NCBI GenBank assembly: GCA_013399855.1
Contig: VXAY01002055.1
Span: forward strand, 27,849-91,848
Origin: Oxyruncus cristatus
Taxonomy: Eukaryota > Chordata > Aves > Passeriformes > Cotingidae
DNA: 64,000 nt
Direction of reading: 5' to 3'
The notes below the pieces were generated by a model. The model was not told the DNA's origin. It was given only the letters and a program-made list of their open reading frames with translations, and did no database searches. Positions 14,601 through 29,600 of this stretch are shown here, piece by piece (within the stretch, counting starts at the first letter, position 1; every line of letters starts with the position of its first letter). Both the position numbers and the translations under genes were made by a program.

Positions 14601-17600
14601 TAAAAAAGAGCTCTCTGATACGTTTTTGTGCAAATGTGTCTGTATGCGTATTTGTGTACATAGAAGAGAATTTACATTCCCCTCTATAGGTGTATTCACA
14701 CATTGTTCATGTCAGTGTTTGGGGCCAGTCTTACAGATTATTTCTGTGTGCAGCATCAGGCAGTTTAACAGCAAAAGCAAAACCCCTTGGCAAAATAAGC
14801 AAAAAAAATCAATGCAAAAAGTCAGTTGTCTTTTCCCAAAACACTAACAAACTAATCTTTTATTTATACTCCAAAACTTGTTGTTCAGGTTTTGTAAGAG
14901 AATAATGTCCTAACAAGTCAAAGCAGAAAAAAAAAATCAAGATCATATGGAGGATAAGTGAACAAATGTGACAAGTACATGCAAGAATTTATATTACTTG
15001 TTAAGGAATTTGAGTGAGATTATTCTGCAAATAATACAATTGTCTTTATTTGAGGGGAGAGTCACACTGACATTGGTCAAAAAGTTAGAATAAGAATGTC
15101 CATATCCATCTTGTGAGAATTTATGGAATTATCAAACTAGATTGTGGAACAAACATACTGGTTTCAGATTATTGTTTTGAAAAAAGTAACCGAACACTTA
15201 ACAGTATAAGCAGTTTTAGCACAAGTTAATACATGCAGGTAGGCATTGAGTTTGTGCTACAGAACCTAGCAGAGGCTGCAGAGTTATTAGAAAGGAAACA
15301 AAATGCTAGTATGTAAGATTAATTGGGACAATGCAATTGCTGAGATTAGTGAAAACGTGGTTTAAGTGTCACAGAATCCTGAGCAGTAGTAACTTGGCAG
15401 AATGAGTTTCAGACTGAAGAATGAAAGACAGTTTTGCAATCTGGTCTGGTCTGTCTTGGAAGCATGAATGAAAAATGAGTGTGTACATGTAAAAAAAAGT
15501 GGTTAGAACAGTGTTTGATTTAGTTATAGCGTGGAACTTTGGTGTTTGGATCATAATGTGCCTTAATAAACGATTGGAAAACAAAGATTCAAGGATGATT
15601 CAGTCTGCAAATGAACCTTTTGAAAGGTAGTTGTGCATATTTTCATGATTCACTTTTGAGTATCAGGAACAGATAAGTAATGCACATCTTGATTAGTTGT
15701 AGGTGTTTGTTTTTTGCTTTGAACTTGCCATTTCAGGTCATCAAGCTTGCTTGGAAGAGTAATTTTTAAGGCGCTTGCTATCTTGAAAGACGAGATAAAG
15801 ATGTTACAAATCTGTAAAATAACCTAGATTGCTTTTTCTAGGGAAACAATGTTCCAACTGACTGGCTTCCAACATAGGAAGTGAAGTAGTAGACTTTCTT
15901 GATGATAAACTATATTCTGTGTAATAACAAAGAAGCAAGTTCTAATGCTCCATTCTTTTTTGCTTATTTGGATTTTATATTGGTTGCTATATGTTCTATG
16001 GTGCCTTTAACCATTTACTGACTGAAAGAGCCATTCCAGCCATGTTTCAGATAACTATTACTTACAAAAATTGACTGAGTATATTTTATTAAAAAAAAAA
16101 AAAAGTGTTTANTCAGCAATATGCACTATGTATTACACTTTTTTTGTTGGGTAGGAGTAGGTATTTATTTTATAGGTCAAGTTTTAATGGATTCTAATGT
16201 TATCATTTGATGGAATTACAGAAAGATGAATTAATCTGCTAGTGGCTTCTGTAGGGGTAATACTTTTGCAGAATTTTTGACTAGAATGTCTTATGTCCTG
16301 TTGTGTTATTTTACATTATAAACTCATGCAAAGCAAAATAACTGAATAAGTAAGAAAAATTAATAAGCAGGAAGTTTAATAACATTTTTTACCATAAATG
16401 CTGAAGTCAGTTACTTGCCTGGAGAATCTTTAAAACACATCTTTGTTTCTGTGTCTTATTTCTTTATTTAATTTTTTATGAAGGACAATGCTGGTGAGCA
16501 AAACAAACGCCCCCTCCTCCTAGTAGGGTCATTGGTTGATACAGAATTTCAATGCCGTTCGTATTTAATAGCTGATCAACAACGTGAATCTAGATGCAGA
16601 TTAATTTATCTAGTCCTTGAAGGCATAATCAATTTATGTGTGTATCTGACAAAAGCAGATCGAGCAGTACTGAGCTTGATTTTTGACATGTCATCTATGA
16701 CATTTGTGTATTTTCCTAACACTTAAATTTGTGCTAGGGGATGTTGACTGTTTTCTGCTGAGATACATTTGCTTGTATTAACATTTGAATACCATTTCAA
16801 GCTAATGCAGCTTGAATTTTTGTGGTTAAAAATTGGCAGCTAATTAGGAGGACTAAAATCCTGTTAGTAATGGCAAGCAAGTTACATGGAAGCTCTGCTA
16901 CTGTGTTTTCTTTAAGATCAAGTTTTGAAGTTGTATTTACTGAACTTGTTTCTGTAAATTGTACTGAATTTGTTTCTCTGTGATCAGAAAAGTATTTTAT
17001 TTTAAAAAAGAATGAAACCTCAAGAGACATACCCAGAAGTACTTGAAGTGCGTTATACTCTTATGGAAGGTAGTTTTATTTACTATCTTTTTTTTTTCTT
17101 TTCCTTTCCCCAGGATGACTGTCTTGTGAAAGTATGGTACAACACAGAGAGTTGGCGATCAGCCATAACACCACCTGGTGCCAATCCTGAAAACCAAGCA
17201 AAAGAAATTGATTTTTCATTTGTCTATTTGGCTCATCCTCGGTCAGTAAATGCGTTTTCATGGAGGAAGACCAGTAAATTCATGCCACGGTCAGTAGTTG
17301 TAATAACATGAGGTTCATAAGTTGCCCAAAAAACCCTGCAAACTCTACAGTCTTCCCAGCTGTACGGTCAACAGTCACACAAATCGTATGGTTTATTTCA
17401 GTTACTAATTTTTTACTGTATGTGTGTGTTCTTGAGAGATAAGCATCCTTTTACCTGGAAAAGAATTAGAAAGTTAGAAAGGGAGTTTCACAGACTGACT
17501 TAGGCTTTGAACTAAATACAAAATCAGCTCTTGGAAAATTGTCTCTTTGCATCTTACTGATTGCACTATCTGAAATGACTGTTCATTCATTTAATCCCAA

Positions 17601-20600
17601 CTCGTTCCTTTCCATCCTAATGAAATCAGAGCAAATCAAAATAAGTCCTCTTTCACAAACATTCAAATATTTTCATGTATTTTAATTTGTTTCTCTGCCT
17701 GGTACAAAACTAGACCTCTGTCAGAAACAGTATCTGGAAATTCAAGTAAAATAATAGTTTGGAACTGATATCTTGGGTTTGAGCTTTTTTGGGGGTATGT
17801 TCTAATGATTCAAAATGACCTGTCCCTAATTTCCACCAGTACTTGTAATCTCAAACTAAAATAGCATAAACAATTCTGTACCCTGCAACCATTTTTTGGC
17901 TATATTATTACAAATAGTAACCGAATTTGCATTCCTTTATGTGGAGCAAGTTTATGTTGTCCTTTATACCACCTTTTAAGCAGAAGATTCTTCATAAAGC
18001 CATTACTGTAGTTCTTAAATCACTTCTGAAAATCCATCTGCTCCGTGATTCCTAAGGGGTTTTTGTGCTGAGAGTCTGGTCAGATGATCCATATATCTTT
18101 TGAGCCTTGGATAAAACTGAAGTGTAAACCTCCATGAACTGGAAACCTCATAGTTTTTTCCTGCATAGCTTTTTCCAGTGTCTAGTTTAAGATAATTAGA
18201 TTTTTTGGCTATATATGTACTACAAGTTGCATTTGGAAAAGTAGTAATTAAGAAAAAAATTGTAGCTTTCAGTTTCCTTTTGTATCCCTGGTATTACTTG
18301 GTTTCTGTCTTTTGTATATGTAATTTTGTAAGTGGTAGATAGCAGTAAGATCTGGAATTAAAAACAGGTATCTAGAATATTATTAGCTTTTTATGTGAAC
18401 AGCTTTAAAAGGAAAAGCATAAATTTTGATATTACAAGTATGAATTATTCTTTAAATTGAAATCCACAATTTGCTGTTGCACTGTTGTGTGATGAAGTTT
18501 GAGGTAATTTATAGTCAGATACTTGAACAGATAGGAAAGCCTTTGTTACATCATTTGTTTTCTTAATTATGTATTGATAAGTTTTTCTTTCATTAGTATC
18601 TTTAACTTACTTGGTGCAATTCCAAAAACTGTTTGGAACTGTTGGTTTATTTTGATGCTATGTAATAGTAAGCAGCTTTTTCATACCTTAAATTTTCTTT
18701 CTTTAGTGGTGCTGTCTGCAATGTACTCCTGACTTGCTGTAAGGATAATGTTTGTCGTCTCTGGGCAGAGACTTTGTTACCCAATGACAGTCTGTTGTAT
18801 GGTGGAGGATACAGCAATTGGAGTGAAGCTGTGAACTTCACAAATAACTTCAAGAGAAATATTTCAAGCAAAGAAAAAGTGCAAAGTGCTTTGGAGGTAA
18901 GAACTGAAATTGAACAGTGAGAATAAACACTTGTACAAACATGTAATTTTAGACAGGTTTGTAATTACAAACTCAGATATGTATCATAAACTGAAATCCT
19001 TTATACCAGAGATGTGGATAAAATGATATAAAAGGGTGAGTTTCTTTGAAGTCTTCCTTGGGAAGCCTAAGCGGACAGCTCTCATACTGAACTTCTCACA
19101 TTAGAAGACATTAAAGTCCCAGCCCATTTTGGTCTGGTGACTGAAGAAAAATGCTTTGCAGTATCTAGTTCAAAGGGCTAGGAACAGTATGGAGCACATA
19201 CCGTATTTAGGGTGAAACCCAGGAGTGATACTACCTTAAAATATATGGTAGGGCCTCACTTGTTACCTCTGAAGTTGTGGGATGTTCTCTGACTTCTGCA
19301 AGTGGAAAAACAGTGGTCATATGGAGGGAAGAAAAACAGCCTTTCTGCTGTAGTCCTCAAGTAGAGCAGATTGCTTGTAAACTTTAAGGCCATGATCTTG
19401 ATGATAGTGATGATCAATGATCCTTGCCAGATAGTGTTTTCTAACCAGTGGGAATCAGGAAGAAGATGAAGCAGTAGTGGTCTCCTGCAAAGTTGTGTAG
19501 AGCTTATGTGAGCACTGTGCTTTTATCTTAATGGAGTGACATATTTAGCATGCTTATAGTTCTTTCTTAGTGCATACAGCATACATGAAAAATATGTCAG
19601 GCTGAAAGGCACAACACAGCAAAGAAAATAGTCAAAACGTGGGAGAGAAAGGAAAAGTTGGAGGCAGTTTTGTGTTCCTGTTGAAAATAAGAGGCAACAT
19701 TAGACATCAGAAACACCAATTGTATGAGAATTGAGGTAACACTGTTTTACATGGGCATGCTGTGTTAAGGTGCAAAGCACAGCAAGTGAAAAGGAATGCC
19801 AAGGGTGAAATACCATCCTTAGTACAAACTGTGTATCTTGGCATATCTTTGTGTGACCTGCATAGATGCCTACAGCACAACAGGCTTGAACTAAGTCAGT
19901 CTTAAAAATCAAATGCTACTTTTTCCCTTGGAAACATATATTTACATGAAGAAGGAAGACCTTAAAACTCATTGAGCCCTTATGAAATGCTGATCTAATT
20001 AGATCCAAAGTCTGAATCCAATTTTTCAGTCTCTGGAGCTACTCAAATTTGCTGCTTTGTTCAGAATCCTGAATAAGCATGGTATAAGTTTATGAAACAC
20101 AATAGTATTTTCTGTTTAAGTGGAAAAACTGTGTGAACATTGTCTGCACACTGGAATATGAAGTAGTAACTTATGTGAAGGTATTTTATGAACCTTTGTA
20201 AATAAATCTGAAGGCATTGGTATCTTTCTACTGCAGACACCACCCAAACAGTGTAATTTTGCAAGAAACTCCACTGATTCTTCAAAGTAACTTTTAAACT
20301 GAGAAATACAATTCATTAGTTTCTAGAAAACCTCTTACAGATGAAATCTGCTTTTTCTTTTTGAAAGGAATTAAAATGACACCTTATTTTTCATGCAGTT
20401 AAACCTGAGGCACTTCCGACGAGGAAGAAGGAGGACAGGTACTGTTGTAGCACATACTGGATATGCTCTGCATCAGCAAGATCCCCATGAAGTTCACAGG
20501 AATGTTCCTCCTCATGCAAATGCCCTTTGTCACTTCCATATTGCTGCTAGTATCAACCCAGCCACAGGTAAGAAATGTGGTCGATCCTTGCTACAAAATG

Positions 20601-23600
20601 AACTGCAATTTCTGTTAAGTATGTGTTCTCTGTAGAAGCTTAACAAATATATTTGTACAGTACTTACACGATCACACATAACTGCTAGTATGTTTGTTTC
20701 ATTCATGCGTGGAAGAACCTTCTACAGTATTGAAATGATTTGAATAAATTTTTTGTGCAGTAATCATGTCTTTCATTTTGTCATCTTTTAACTGAGATTC
20801 ATAGTGGTCTAAGACAGAGTAACGTAAGTATTTGTAACTGGAGCTACAATCTACTGTGAATTGTGTATGATATTGGGAGTGCACCGATAAAAAATTTCAA
20901 AGCTGATTAAAATCAGTATGTGACACTAAGTATGTGAAATAACCACGTGCCAGTACTTCTGTCTCTGAACAAAACAAAACACGCCTTCATCTTGCATTCC
21001 ATAAACTTTAGTACTGTCTAGCACTCAAACAACATGTTGATAAGCATTGAGGAAACTCCTCTATAGTTGCTAATATTTCTATCTTCATAATCTTTGTGTA
21101 TGCTGAAAATAAAGTGCATGTCTGCTCATTGCAAAGCTGAATAGAAATGGAGTATTAAATGGCCTTTCATTAAGGTTTTGCTGATGATATGTGGTTTTCT
21201 GTGTCTAGACTTAAAGAACAAATATATTATGTAATTCTTACCTTAAACTATTTCAGCTCTGTCTTACAGTATTTTAAAATTGTTTTTCTGTTCCTACTGA
21301 CCTTGTTTGAAAGGCCAGTTTTGATCTAAAGGCATTCATGATGAGTCCATATTTGTAGCTGTACAGTCTTTGGTATGATTATAAAGAACAAATGATTTCC
21401 ATTAAAATTGCTGTGCTAGGGAAGGCTGTAAACACTTTCTCCTCAAAAATTAGTCATCAGCATTTTTAGTATTGGTTCATTTGTTCATATTTTAGCAGAT
21501 AGGACTAGAATCACATCAAGCCTACTAGAGGGAAACTTCCTTCAGTTTTGTGTTGTACCATCCGTGCTATCCTATGTCTACAGGAAAAGTCTCCAGTCAT
21601 TACATATACTACTACCCAGTGTCATAGGGGAAAATTTCTTCAAAACTTCCAGTAGATTGGTAGTTTTCTTCTGTACTTTCTCATCTGCAGATTGCACAAG
21701 GAGCTAGATAACATTTTCACGTGGCTAGCACATAATATTTCACCTTTTTTTTTTTTTTTTTTTTCTTTTGTTTTTTTTTTTTTATACACAAAAGGTAGTG
21801 TCGTGGTTTAACCCTAGCCTGCCACAAGGCGCCATGCAGCCACTCGCTCACTCCCCTGTCAGCAGGACTGGGGAGAGAATCAGAAGAGTGAAAGCCAGAA
21901 GACTCCTGATTTAGTAGAGTTTAATAGGGAAAGCAAAACAAGGCACTATTTCACTGCTTCCCATGGGCAGGCAGGTGTTCAACCATCTGCAGGAGATCAG
22001 GGCCCCATCACATATTAAGGGCTACTTGGGAAGACAAACACCATCACTCCTTACATCCTCCGTTCCTCCTTCTTACCCCCACTTTTTATGCTGCGCGTGA
22101 TGTCATGTGGTCTGGAATATTCCTTTGGTCACTTTGTGTCACCTGTCCCAGCTTCGTCCTCTCCTAACTTACCATGCACCCCTAACCTCCTTGCCATTGT
22201 GGGAGTAGGGAAAGCAGAAAAGGCCTTCGGTCTCTATAAGCACTAACACTGCTCAGCAATAACCAGCAAAACCGTCTCTATATTATCAAGCCTGTGTTCA
22301 GCACACATACAAAACACAGTCCCATTCCAGCCACTGTGAAGAAAATTAACTACCCTACTAGCCAAAACTACCCAGTACAGCTAAGTAAACTTTGATTTTG
22401 CTTTTAATAGTCTTTGCAATATAAATTCGCCTAACAGCAAATTCACAGAATGGGAAAAAAATAATTTTGTAAAAGATTGGAAAAATATTTTCCTAGTTAT
22501 TCAAAACTTGTCTTTGGCCTTTTCAATCTTACATTCTTTTTATATTACCTGTATTAATCTGTGTCTACCTTAATACTGTCTTTTGGATCACTTGATCTTT
22601 AACTCAGTTGACTGAAAGATAACAGGTTGTTCTTTAAAGTAACTTTAATGTTCTAAATCTTAATTTGAGGAAGTGTATGTTCTTCCTTGCAGTCAAGTCC
22701 TTAAGTACCTCAGTCTAATGAGATTTTCTAAGTAGGCCTTTTCGTTTGCCCTTTTGAAATTGGATTTAATCTGAAAACCTAATTGTATTTCCTTTCATTT
22801 AAGTTAAAACAAATCGGTTTGTGATCTCTCAATTGAAAATTTGCCCTTATTACAACATTTTAAAGTAGTTGATAAAAGCTTAAAGCCAAAACAGCTTCAC
22901 ATTTTGAAGAATAATACTGTCATACATAAGAATAAATAAAAAATTTCATATAGTAATTTTCTTACAGTGACAAAATCCTTGAGACTTGCTTTTATATGAT
23001 GGTGTTATTTCAACGGATATTCAGCCTGGGTGGAGCTCAGTAAAAGGAATAAATGGTGGTTACTACAACAAAATTGTCTCTAGGTAATTTCAAAAAACAT
23101 TCTTCCATCCGAAGGCATTAGTATTTTTCTGGAAAGAGTGATTGTGATTTATGCAGCAAATAGAAATTCACTAGGGATAATGTCCAGAGCTAAGCATCAG
23201 TTAGAAACTGGTAGTTTTGAGAGAGGAGAATGGAGAAAAAAAAAAAAGTAATTTCTTGTCTGAAAAGTAATCGTTTTAGTTCACCTCATTCAGCTTTGTG
23301 TTCCAAAAAGGGGACAGAGTTTTCCTTTCCAAGATCTGTTACTATCCATATGTATAATGCTATTTTTGAGACTGGCATTGGCCTGTTTAGGAAGGCAGGC
23401 TGTATTTCTTAAATCATCTGTGCTCCTCTTGCCCCTTCCCCTTCTGCATCCCCTTCCCCCAGAAAAACTGCTGGTTGTCCTGGTAGTCCTTTCATTTTAT
23501 CTCAGTTATAACTGATCTCTCAGTTATAATTTTCTTTGGCAAAATTGGGGGATTAGCAATTCAAAACCATCATTGTCTTTGATTAAAAACTACAGATTTT

Positions 23601-26600
23601 GAGTAAAAAGTATTTTGTCTCCCAGGACATGGAATTTAAGTAATGATGCATAAATAGGGAGCAGAAGGAGATGGTGATGTAGATGAAGGCTTCTAGGTGG
23701 GAATACATGCAGATTGAGCTTTTAACATTTTGCTATATCGGTTATTTGAAGAAATTTCAGTAAATCACCTAACTGCCTTTTAGCTACACTTAATTTAGAT
23801 GATGTTACTCTGCAGCAGTCTGATCCTTCTGTCACACACTTTGTGATTACTGCTGTATTTTTCACAGCAACATGGGGCACCAGTTACCATCAAAGGGCAA
23901 TGTCAAATAACAGAATCTATCAGAAATTCTGGGGTTTTGTGATGGTGTTACATAGGGTGTTATCTGGTCACTGTACTAGTTTTTGCTTGTGTGAGCCCGT
24001 CGTCTTTAATTACCGTGTATATCTACTGCAGCATCCATTGTGGACTAAGCACTGGAAATCATGCTTAAATTATTTGGTTCATACTGAGCTGTAGTAGCAA
24101 AAGACAAGGTAAATTAACCTGTATGTATAGTGTTACATCAAGAAGATAGAACCTTGCAGGGCCGTACTGTGATCCTGGTGGTAAGCATGACAGAGCCTCT
24201 CTGTGGAACATCTCTTGAGGTGGCTGAAAACAGATCATGCTGGTGAAAGGAATGGCAAGTGGCAATACACTGTGTTTATTTTTTTCATGACAGAGTTTCT
24301 GCTTAAAAATAATTTTTCTAAAATGATTTTTTGACCAAACTACTTAGTTTTAAAAAATGTCACCATCTTGTTCTGGTAGATATCCCTCTACTCCCTTCTA
24401 TCACATCTCTGAGTCTTGGTGAAAATGAAGAAAAAAGTGGACCGTTTGTTGTGCATTGGCTAAACAATAAAGAACTTCATTTTACCTTATCTATGGAAGT
24501 GTTTTTGCAACAACTTAAAAGGAGTTTTGAACATCATTCTCCTGAGACTACTACTGAGGAATCTAATCAAATGGATGGCAGATCAGAAGAAGGTAAAAAT
24601 TACAGAGACATACAGCATTTAGAAAAGCGGCTTTCATTTTAGAAAGTAGTTTGTAATGTACCTTCAGGTGAAGTCAGAGGTGGACAGCTTGACATGGAAG
24701 ACACAGATTACAGTAGCATTGCTATGCATTTTTTTCCCATATGCTGAAAGTACCTAAGTGACTTTAAAAACTCTGTTTCTAAAAAAGCTGTTGGTTGGGG
24801 GCTTTTTTTATTTGTTAGGGTTTGTTGGTTTTGTGGGGCTTTTTTATGGTTGTTCCAGAAATTTTGAGTTAATATGTACTGAAAACTTCACTGTGTACTT
24901 GGGCTGATCTGGAGGCCTTTGCATAAAAGTGTTACTTTAATATTAAGAAAGCAGCTGCAATACTTTGAATTGTTTTTTTAGATATTAACATACACTTCAT
25001 TTAAATAGCTTTATTCTGTAACATAATATATTCAATTAATTTATATGTTTTAGAACATGATGCTCATGTTCTGTCTATGCCTGCAAAAAATTTTATAAAA
25101 TGTGGAAAAAGAAAAATATTTCAAATTAAGGTGCAGTGTAAACTATTTTGGTATATTAGACATTGAGGTCCACTAGAGGATTTCTGGTTATAATTTTCAT
25201 TCTTTTAGATTAGTTCTTTAATTTTAAAGTAGTTTGCACATGATTGTCTTATCAAAGGCCTGAAAGGTGCTCCAATGCCTGAATAACACCATGTGTTATA
25301 CTGCTGGTTTTGAATATAATATATATTTATATATCTGTCTGTTCTAGAAGCTGATGAAAATGGGGATGAGCAAAAAGGAAACCAAGAAAAGAAGGAACTG
25401 AGCGATGAGAAAGCTACTCCAAATTCAAGCCTTGTTCCCTTATCTTCTGCTATTATTGATCATGAAATTGAAGTTCTGCTCTCTGAATGGAGTAAAAATG
25501 CTGACATGCTATTCAGTATACATCCTATGGATGGTTCACTGCTGGTGTGGCATGTGGACTGGTTAGATGAATACCAGCCTGGCATGTTTCGCCAGGTGCA
25601 GGTACTTTATTTCTTCTACATTATGAATTGTTACTCAGTGAGAAGTATGATGAGGCAATAACTAATACTTATTCTTCCTTTCTTAAAATTCCAGGTGTCA
25701 TTTGTTTCGAGAATTCCTGTTGCATTTCCGACGGGTGATGCAAACTCTCTGTGCAGAAGTATAGTGATGTATGCTTGTACCAAAAACGTTGACTTAGCTA
25801 TTCAACAAGGCAAACAAAAGCCTCCTGGCCTTACGCGATCTTCATCTATGCTTATCTCTTCTGGACACAGTAAATCAACCAACAGTTTAAAATTAAGCAT
25901 CTTCACACCCAATGTTATGATGATTTCCAAACATGCAGATGGGTCATTGAACCAGTGGCTAGTGAGTTTTGCTGAGGAATCTGCTTTTTCAACTGTACTC
26001 AGTATTTCACATAAATCTCGATATTGTGGTCACCGTTTTCATCTTAATGACTTGGCTTGCCACTCAGTATTACCACTGCTGCTTACAACCTCACATCACA
26101 ATGCTCTAATTTCACCAGATGTTGAGAATGCAATACAAGCAAATGATTCCTTAAAGTCTCAGGAGTCACCAGTAAGACTTCAGAGCAGAGCCAATGCAAA
26201 TGTGACATCCCAGGATCCCAATGCGGTTTACAGTGAACTTATTCTCTGGAGAGTAGATCCTGTTGGGCCTTTGTCCTATTCTGGTGGAGTTTCTGAACTT
26301 GCCCGGATCAATTCTCTTCATATTTCAGCTTTTTCTAATGTTGCATGGCTACCCACACTTATACCCAGCTATTGCCTTGGTGAGTTTTGTTTCCTGATTT
26401 ATGGAGTGTTTTAGAATAAAAGTAAATAACTTTATAATGCTTTTAAATAGATAATATAGAAATACTTGAAAGTAATGGAAAAAATGTGAAGTATGGGTCC
26501 TTTACTTCACAAATTTTTAAGCTGCTGATACTTGGAAATTCTTTATTCTTGTGTGAAGATTTGCTGTGCTCTTCTGTCTTATTTTACGTATTTGATTTTT

Positions 26601-29600
26601 TTAGGACCTTATGCAGTAAAGTTCTTAAATGCCAGGGCATACTTCAGAGCATGTTGAACACTTCAAAGCTGAGGAAGATTTAGCTCTAGTTTGCAAATGG
26701 GATTCTCATTTCCTTTAATATACTTTGGTTTCCTTAATGTACTTTCATTTGGTTGCTGAACACAGCATTAAACTTTTTAATTCTTGCTTGTGAATAAAAG
26801 TTGACAGGAGATATTTTTTATGCTGGATTGTTTTCTGTCATAACTTCAAAATTGCCTCTTGTCCAGAAAAAAAAAAAAAAAAAAAAAAANNNNNNNNNNN
26901 NNNNNNNNNNNNNNNNNNNNNNNNNNNNNNNNNNNNNNNNNNNNNNNNNNNNNNNNNNNNNNNNNNNAAGCAAGTTAGTATTTGAATAGTTGAGCACTTT
27001 TTGCCTTCCTGCTTTTTAGGTGCATACTGTAATTCTCCAAGTGCCTGCTTTGTGGCTAGTGATGGACAGCATTTGAAATTATATCAAGCTGTAATAGATG
27101 CTAAGAAACTTTTGTGTGAGCTCTCCAATCCCGAAATTTCTGTAAGTGAAAAGGCTTCTCAAGTTTTTGCATGTTGCAACTTCATTCAGTCTCACTAAGC
27201 TCAAATGTGTTGGTAACTAAACGGGTTGCTGTGGATTTCACAGGTGATTCTGCTTGTAAAAACAGATAAGATAAAACTTTTTTTAGCCACTGCATATCAT
27301 TTAATCTCAAAGTCTGCATATTAAGGCAGGCCAGTGTTTTACTGGGAACTACCTCTGAAACACTTGCACTACAAGGAATAATACTTGTGTGTGTGCGTTG
27401 CCATCCTAAGGAAAAGCTGAGATGACAATCCAGCTTGGGGAAGGGACAACACAGTGGTAATTGTGGGGCTTTCCAGATGTTCCTGTCACTTTTCAGACAT
27501 CCAAACTATATGTACTTTTGATAAAATAGGCAATATTACCTGTGTTCTTACTGAATCATAACCAGTGTGTATTTAGTGCTTTAGTAACATTTCTGTAGTG
27601 ATGTTGCACCTGCATAGCAGGCTGTGTCACAGAAATGCACAAAACTGAGTTAACAAGACCACCCCTCTGACTCTCTTGAAACAGAAGTATGTTGGTGAAG
27701 TTTTTAACATCATAAGTCAGCAATCTACGGCTCGCCCGGGATGTATCATTGAACTGGATGCTATCACGGAGCTTGTAAGATTTTTCTCCTATGCTTATTT
27801 TTCACCATGATCAGCTTTTTTAAAAGGTGCTAATAGTAAACGCAATACCTGTAGCTCTCTTGTCAGGTAAAGATGAAGTGTTTAAAGACTGCTTGTGGCG
27901 TATGCTTACTCTTGTTTTCAGTAGTACCTGTAAGTGAAAAGAATGTGAGTAATGAAGGTGCATCTTCATGTGAAATCTTACACGGATTAGCAAGTTAAAA
28001 GCTCCTATGTTAGAGAGTGATCTTAAGCAGTACAGTCTATAATGTTCACTTCTTGTGTGTGTTTTTGCTTTCTTAGCATGGCCGGAAAACACAGTTATTC
28101 CATGTTTTTCAAGAAGACTTCATTTTAAGTAACGGGGAGAAGGAAATGCCTGCAAAGAAGAACAATTTATCAGACTCTGGTAAAGAATTCTTTTTCATAG
28201 AACATTGAAATTTTCATTCCACAGAAGCAAAAGAACTTGTTAAATAGCTTTTGTCATTTTAAGGTCAAATACCTTACTTTGAGATCTTCAGAAGAATACC
28301 TAGTCTAATGGAATTCATGGGTCTTTCACTTCCTCTGAGTTACGTGCAACTAAATTTTAGATAAAGTAGTTTAAATCATGAGATACCCCTTATGTTGTGT
28401 ATTAAGCAGTCCCTTCCTGATATTCTCTTACATGAGGGTGAACGGGTTTTAAGTGTGGAGCCTGTAGTTGTAGAGTATGACATAGAGAAATCTTATTGTA
28501 TCCTATCATGGTCGATGTTCATCCTTTATGTCAGCTAAATACTACTGCTCTGTCCTTACATGGTATAATAAATGGCAGACCAAATAATTCCTCCTCACTA
28601 GAATACTGAGAGTAGTGGGTGGATTTGTAGTTCTTTGGGCAAATCTGAGTTACTGTGGAATAAACGATTTGTTTTCCTTGGTGGAGTGGATCAGTGATTC
28701 TGTTATATACGCATCACAATTTCGTGTTTTTCTGTTCCAGTGAAATAGTGTGGGGAAAAGAGGGTCAGAGTAAAGTTTGTAATACTGGGTCATCTGCAGT
28801 ACTAAAGGAAGTCTTGAATGAAAGGAAGCAAAGGCGTGGAAAAGTGTCAAAGGGACCAAGGAACATAGTGCCTGAACTGTATATTCATAGTGATCATTTG
28901 TGAATTGATGAAATATAATATGAAAGTATTTCATATTATAATATCAAAGTATTTTCTAGTACTTTAAAGCCTTCTAGTTTTTTTAAAAAAACTCTTTCAT
29001 CTTTAATAATGCATAAAGATGTTTATCTCATGTCATTTTTAAAAAGAACAAATTAATTTGTTTTTCTCTAGTACCGTAAGCACCACAATGTCAAACACAG
29101 AGGGCAAATACAGCTTATTCTTGATCATGTTTTATGTAGATACACACCTAAAGAAGGGTCAGAGGAAGCATGGAGCAAAGATGGTCACTAAACTATTCCT
29201 TCTTGGTTTTAATGGGTTTACTTTGATACTGAGAAGGTGGAATGGCTGGGTACACCATCCAGAAGCGGGCTCCTATTGATAGTACAACTCGTGTCCTGTT
29301 TTCTTGGTATAAAACCATAGTAAATTAATTCTTAGGAAGAAACATTGCATGCTTGCTCTTGTGTGTTCCAGACTATTTGTATGGTTGGTCTGGCTGGGTT
29401 GTGACCGTTGAGGCTAGCCATTAGACCAAGCTGTGACTTTCACAAATGTGGACATGACATTTCTTCTTCAGATATAATCTGTATAATTTTTATACATGAA
29501 GGCCAAACCTCTGTAACGGGTACAGTTACCACTAACAGATAGTTAAGAAACTGGGAGAGACAAGCATGTAAAAGACAGGGCCCAGAGCTGATAGTACATT

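Larger units (their letters stand above)
20568..24379 (+). other. DMXL1 intron 9
   Basis: A 3.8-kb intron with a T-rich tract (21745-21783) directly upstream of a solo-LTR-like element (21799-22379). No exon or RNA gene is supported in the rest. Confidence 0.8.

Noticed and set aside
24593..24642. Read-through of exon 10 into intron 10
   Set aside because: The open frame continues 16 codons past the donor, but the phase-1 junction to exon 11 restores a family-like acidic linker.
29058..29279. 73-codon open frame in intron 15
   Set aside because: No recognised motif, no supporting splice sites in phase, and exons 15 and 16 join directly.
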